From Rhodospirillales bacterium (GTDB lineage: Bacteria; Pseudomonadota; Alphaproteobacteria; Acetobacterales; Acetobacteraceae): 64,000 nt of DNA. Both the position numbers and the translations under genes were made by a program. This document shows positions 60,931 to 64,000 of the stretch, one piece after another (position 1 is the first letter of the stretch; each line of letters starts with the position of its first letter). The stretch covers positions 52,392 through 116,391 of the forward strand of contig CANFKS010000002.1 in NCBI GenBank assembly GCA_947447625.1, in the 5' to 3' direction. Below the pieces are notes generated by a model. That model had not been told where the DNA came from and ran no database searches. It saw nothing but the letters and a program-made list of their open reading frames with translations.

Positions 60931-60994
60931 AATTTTTGGTTTGTTCGCCAGGTTCAGATTTTTGGCCATTCCACCAAAAATCATCAGGCTCTAG
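60926..60994 (+). repeat. Dispersed palindromic repeat, copy 3
   Basis: gctctaatttttggtttgttcgccaggttcagatttttggccattccaccaaaaatcatcaggctctag; overlaps stop of the next gene. Confidence 0.85.
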
Positions 60995-61575
60995 GCCAGC
61001 ACCGAGACCTCATCAAAGCTGAAGCGCGGCCCGCGCGGATGAAGCGCCGCAGGGTCGCCGTGGCCGAGGTTGATCAGGAAGTTGGACTTCCAGCCGCGAT
61101 CCCACAGGAAAGCGCTATCGACCTTGGACTTGTCGAAACCTGACATCGGACCGCAATCGAGCCCCAGGGCGCGGGCAGCCATGATGAAGTAGGCGCCTTG
61201 CAGGCTGCCGTTGCGAACGGCGGTTTCCTCGGCGAGCGTGTAGTTGCCGCTGAACCAGCTTTTCGCATCGGCGTGCGGGAACAGCTTGTAGAGGTGATCG
61301 TAGAAATGCGGATCATGCGCCACGATCACCGTCACCGGAGCGGCCATGGTCTTGGCGGCGTTGCCGGCGGAGAGGGCCGGCTTCAGCTTTTCCTTGCCTT
61401 CGGGTGTGCGGATGAAGACGAAGCGGGCCGGGGCGCAGTTGGCGGAGGTGGGCGCCATTTTCATCAGGTCGAACACGGCGCGCAGGTCATCGTCGCTGAC
61501 GGGCTGGTCGGTCCAGGCGCTGTGGGTGCGGGCTTCGGTGAAGAGGGCGGCCAGCGCGGCGTCGTCCAGCTTCAT
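60991..61575 (-). CDS. Nitroreductase family, malonic semialdehyde reductase RutE/HadB-like
   Basis: [66 protein letters not shown]...[12 protein letters not shown]. Confidence 0.9.
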   Translation of the reverse strand: MKLDDAALAALFTEARTHSAWTDQPVSDDDLRAVFDLMKMAPTSANCAPARFVFIRTPEGKEKLKPALSAGNAAKTMAAPVTVIVAHDPHFYDHLYKLFPHADAKSWFSGNYTLAEETAVRNGSLQGAYFIMAARALGLDCGPMSGFDKSKVDSAFLWDRGWKSNFLINLGHGDPAALHPRGPRFSFDEVSVLA

Positions 61576-62132
61576 CAGAACATCACCTGCTCAACGCTGC
61601 GGACTTCGGGGACGTAATGCTTGAGCATGTTTTCGATGCCATGCTTCAGCGTGGCCGAGGACGAGGGGCAGCCGGAGCAGGCGCCCTGCATGTGCAGGCG
61701 GACGATGCCGTCGCGGAAGCCGCGGAAGACGATATCCCCGCCATCGCTGGCGACCGCGGGGCGGACGCGCGTGTCGAGGAGTTCCTTGATTTGCGCGACG
61801 ATCTCGGCGTCCTCGGGCAGGGTGTCTTCCTCGGCATCGACGTCATCGCCGAGGATCACCGGGCGGCCGGCGACGAAATGCTCCATGATCGCGCCGAGGA
61901 CGAGGGGCTTGAGGCCCTGCCAGGACGCGACATCGGATTTGGTGACGGTTACGAAATCGCCGCCGAGGAAGACGCGCACCACGCCGGGGATGGCGAAGAT
62001 GTCGGCCGCGAGCGGACTGCGGTCAGCGGCGGTGGCGGTGGCGAAATCGGCGGTGCCGGCAGCCATCACATCGCGACCCGGAAGGAACTTCAGGGTCGCG
62101 GGGTTCGGCGTGCTTTCGGTTTCGATGAACAT
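61575..62132 (-). CDS. NifU family Fe-S scaffold protein
   Basis: [22 protein letters not shown]...[53 protein letters not shown]. Confidence 0.95.
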   Translation of the reverse strand: MFIETESTPNPATLKFLPGRDVMAAGTADFATATAADRSPLAADIFAIPGVVRVFLGGDFVTVTKSDVASWQGLKPLVLGAIMEHFVAGRPVILGDDVDAEEDTLPEDAEIVAQIKELLDTRVRPAVASDGGDIVFRGFRDGIVRLHMQGACSGCPSSSATLKHGIENMLKHYVPEVRSVEQVMF

Positions 62133-62257
62133 AATATGTACCCCAGGGGTTCAAAGGGGACTTGAACGGTCCGGTTGCTACATCGCCCCTATCGGTGGCA
62201 AAGACAAGGGGGGGTGCGGATCGTACCGCATCCGGTATCGTGACAGGACATAGGCCC

Positions 62258-63838
62258 ATGATGCTCCATCGCCGTCTTCTGCTGGCTGGCCTGGCTTCGA
62301 TGCCGATGGTGCGGACGGCCGAGGGGGCCGCGGTGCGGCGGTTGACGATCCTGCACATGAACGATTTGCATTCGCGCCACGAACCGGTCGATGGCCGGGC
62401 GCTGTCGTGCCGGGCGGATCTCGCAAGGGAGGGTTGCTTCGGTGGCGTGGCGCGGCTGGCGAGTGCGCTGGCGGCGGAGCGGGCGGCGGCGGCGGCGCAG
62501 GGGCGGAGTGTGCTGCTGCTCGATGCGGGGGATCAGTTTCAGGGCAGCCTTTTCTATACGGCGTGGAAGGGGGAGGTGGAGTTGGCGGTGATGCATGCCT
62601 TGGGCACCGAGGCGATGGCGGTGGGCAATCACGAGTTCGACAGCGGGCCGGCCAATTTGGCGCGGTTTGCCGGGGCGGCGCGGTTCCCGGTTTTGTCGGC
62701 CAATGTGGATGCGTCGGCCGAGCCTGATTTGGCCGGAAAATTGCAGCCGCATGTGATGATCGAGAAGGATGGGTTCAAGATCGGGGTGGTGGGGTTGACG
62801 ACATTGGAGGCGGTGTCCGGATCGATGCCGGGGCCGCTTGTGCGGTTCAATCCGCCGGGGCCGGCGCTGGCGGCGTCGGCAGCGGTGTTGCGGGCGCAAG
62901 GGGCGCAGATCGTGATTGCGTTGTCGCATTTGGGGGTCGGGGTGGACCGGGCGTTGGCAGGGCGTGTGTCGGGGGTGGATGTGTTTGTGGGGGGGCATTC
63001 GCATACGCTGTTGTCGGACAGCGAGACGGGGGCGATGGGGCCGGCGCATCAGGTGATGACGGGGGAGGCGGGGTCGGCCGTGGTGGTGCAGGCGGGGTGT
63101 TTCGGGCGGTATTTCGGGCGGTTGGATTTGGATCTGGATGCGGCCGGCGGGGTGGTGGGGGTTGGGGGGGATGTTCGCCATGTCGGGTTGGATTGGCCGG
63201 AGGAGCCCCGTGTGGCGGGGATTGTGGCGGGGTATGCGGTGCAGCTCGATGGGGTGCGCAAACGGGTGATCGGGACGGTTGCAGGGCCGATCGACAATGC
63301 GGCGTGCCGGGTGGGGGAGTGTCCGCTGGGGAATTTCATTGCGGATGCCATGATGGGGGCGGTGCATGGGGCGGATTTGGCGATCATGAATGCGGGGGGG
63401 ATCCGGACCGGGTTGCCGGGGGGGACGATCACGATGGGGGATGTGCTGACGATGTTGCCGTTCAGCAATACGGTAGCGACGGTGACGCTGACGGGGGCGG
63501 ATGTGATGGCGGCTTTGGCCAATGGGGTGGCGCGGGCGGGGGCGGGGGGGTTTCCGCAGTTGGGGGGGGCAAGGATGGCGTGGAATGCGGGCGCAAGGAC
63601 GGTGGAGGCGGTGGAGGTGCGCCAGGCCGATGGGTCGTTCGCGCGGCTTGATCCGGGGCGGCGCTACACGGTGGCGACGAATAATTTCCTGCGGGCCGGG
63701 GGGGATGGTTACACGGTGATGCGGGATCGGGGGGTGGATGCGTATGATGCGGGGCCGTCGATGGAGGATAGCGTGATGGCGGCGTTCGGGCGGGGGATGG
63801 TGCCGGGGGCGATGGAGGGGCGTATCACGCGTCAGTGA
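62258..63838 (+). CDS. 5'-nucleotidase / bifunctional metallophosphatase
   Basis: LTILHMNDLHSRHEPVDG...DAGDQFQGSLFY...AVGNHEFDSGPANLARF...FVGGHSHTLL...MNAGGIRTGLPGGTITMGDVLTMLPFSNTV. Confidence 0.95.
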   Translation: MMLHRRLLLAGLASMPMVRTAEGAAVRRLTILHMNDLHSRHEPVDGRALSCRADLAREGCFGGVARLASALAAERAAAAAQGRSVLLLDAGDQFQGSLFYTAWKGEVELAVMHALGTEAMAVGNHEFDSGPANLARFAGAARFPVLSANVDASAEPDLAGKLQPHVMIEKDGFKIGVVGLTTLEAVSGSMPGPLVRFNPPGPALAASAAVLRAQGAQIVIALSHLGVGVDRALAGRVSGVDVFVGGHSHTLLSDSETGAMGPAHQVMTGEAGSAVVVQAGCFGRYFGRLDLDLDAAGGVVGVGGDVRHVGLDWPEEPRVAGIVAGYAVQLDGVRKRVIGTVAGPIDNAACRVGECPLGNFIADAMMGAVHGADLAIMNAGGIRTGLPGGTITMGDVLTMLPFSNTVATVTLTGADVMAALANGVARAGAGGFPQLGGARMAWNAGARTVEAVEVRQADGSFARLDPGRRYTVATNNFLRAGGDGYTVMRDRGVDAYDAGPSMEDSVMAAFGRGMVPGAMEGRITRQ

Positions 63839-63879
63839 TTTGATATCGTAACAATTTGGTCGGACGGGAGCCGGGGCTG

Positions 63880-64000
63880 TCAGGCGGGTTCTTCGGTGAA
63901 GGGGCCGAACCACAAGGAGGTGATGCGGCGCCGGGGTGCGAGGGCGGGGGGTTTTGATGCGGGGTGTGGTGCGCGAGGTCGGCGATGGCGGGGTCGGTCA
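63880..64000 (-). CDS. 3' end of a minus-strand CDS running off the window (hypothetical)
   Basis: Open frame ending ...RRRITSLWFGPFTEEPA* ; position downstream of convergent 5'-nucleotidase gene. Confidence 0.3.
   Translation of the reverse strand, partial: DRPRHRRPRAPHPASKPPALAPRRRITSLWFGPFTEEPA

Noticed and set aside
63000-63600. Poly-G runs in the 5'-nucleotidase gene as phase-variation tracts
   Set aside because: Whole region is extremely G-skewed and runs are mostly 6-8 nt in a housekeeping-type gene; likely composition-driven.
62189-63913. 574-aa minus-strand ORF
   Set aside because: Antisense to the 5'-nucleotidase gene; Arg/His/Pro-rich.

Overview
GC-rich alphaproteobacterial chromosome segment, probably Acetobacteraceae-like by gene content (inference). 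Three parts can be read. (1) 0-10 kb: a suf Fe-S assembly operon (Rrf2-sufB-sufC-sufD) followed by NIPSNAP, M20 peptidase, SpoU/TrmH methyltransferase, IalB-like protein, rlmN and an orphan family 5 solute-binding protein. (2) ~10-40 kb: a large exopolysaccharide locus with a recognisable exosortase A (XrtA/PEP-CTERM) core: XrtA-EpsI, FemAB-like, polysaccharide deacetylase, ExeA-like ATPase, TIGR03016-like outer-membrane protein, tyrosine autokinase, chain-length determinant, Wza-like export protein and PrsT. It also has glycosyltransferases, a flippase, several CelD/FemAB-type acyltransferases and an unusual tight operon: GT2 - fused E1 alpha/beta TPP dehydrogenase - E2 - acyl carrier protein - deacetylase/GNAT fusion. 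(3) 41-64 kb: housekeeping genes (chrA, MAPEG, ugd, recR, ybaB, dnaX, SRP RNA, pdxJ, pdxA, lpd, sucBADC, mdh, zapE, rutE-like, nfu, 5'-nucleotidase). The most interesting candidate system is the E1/E2/ACP plus deacetylase-acyltransferase module, which may make an acyl-ACP for polysaccharide decoration. Other points of interest are a degenerate prsR remnant in an AT-rich island beside an atypical tRNA-Val, a dispersed palindromic repeat family with three copies, a GC-skew domain whose right edge coincides with one repeat copy, a 5x16 bp tandem repeat, and long homopolymeric G/C tracts in polysaccharide genes. Many long antisense ORFs in the supplied track are artefacts of high GC. All family calls come from reading translations by eye; no database search was run.
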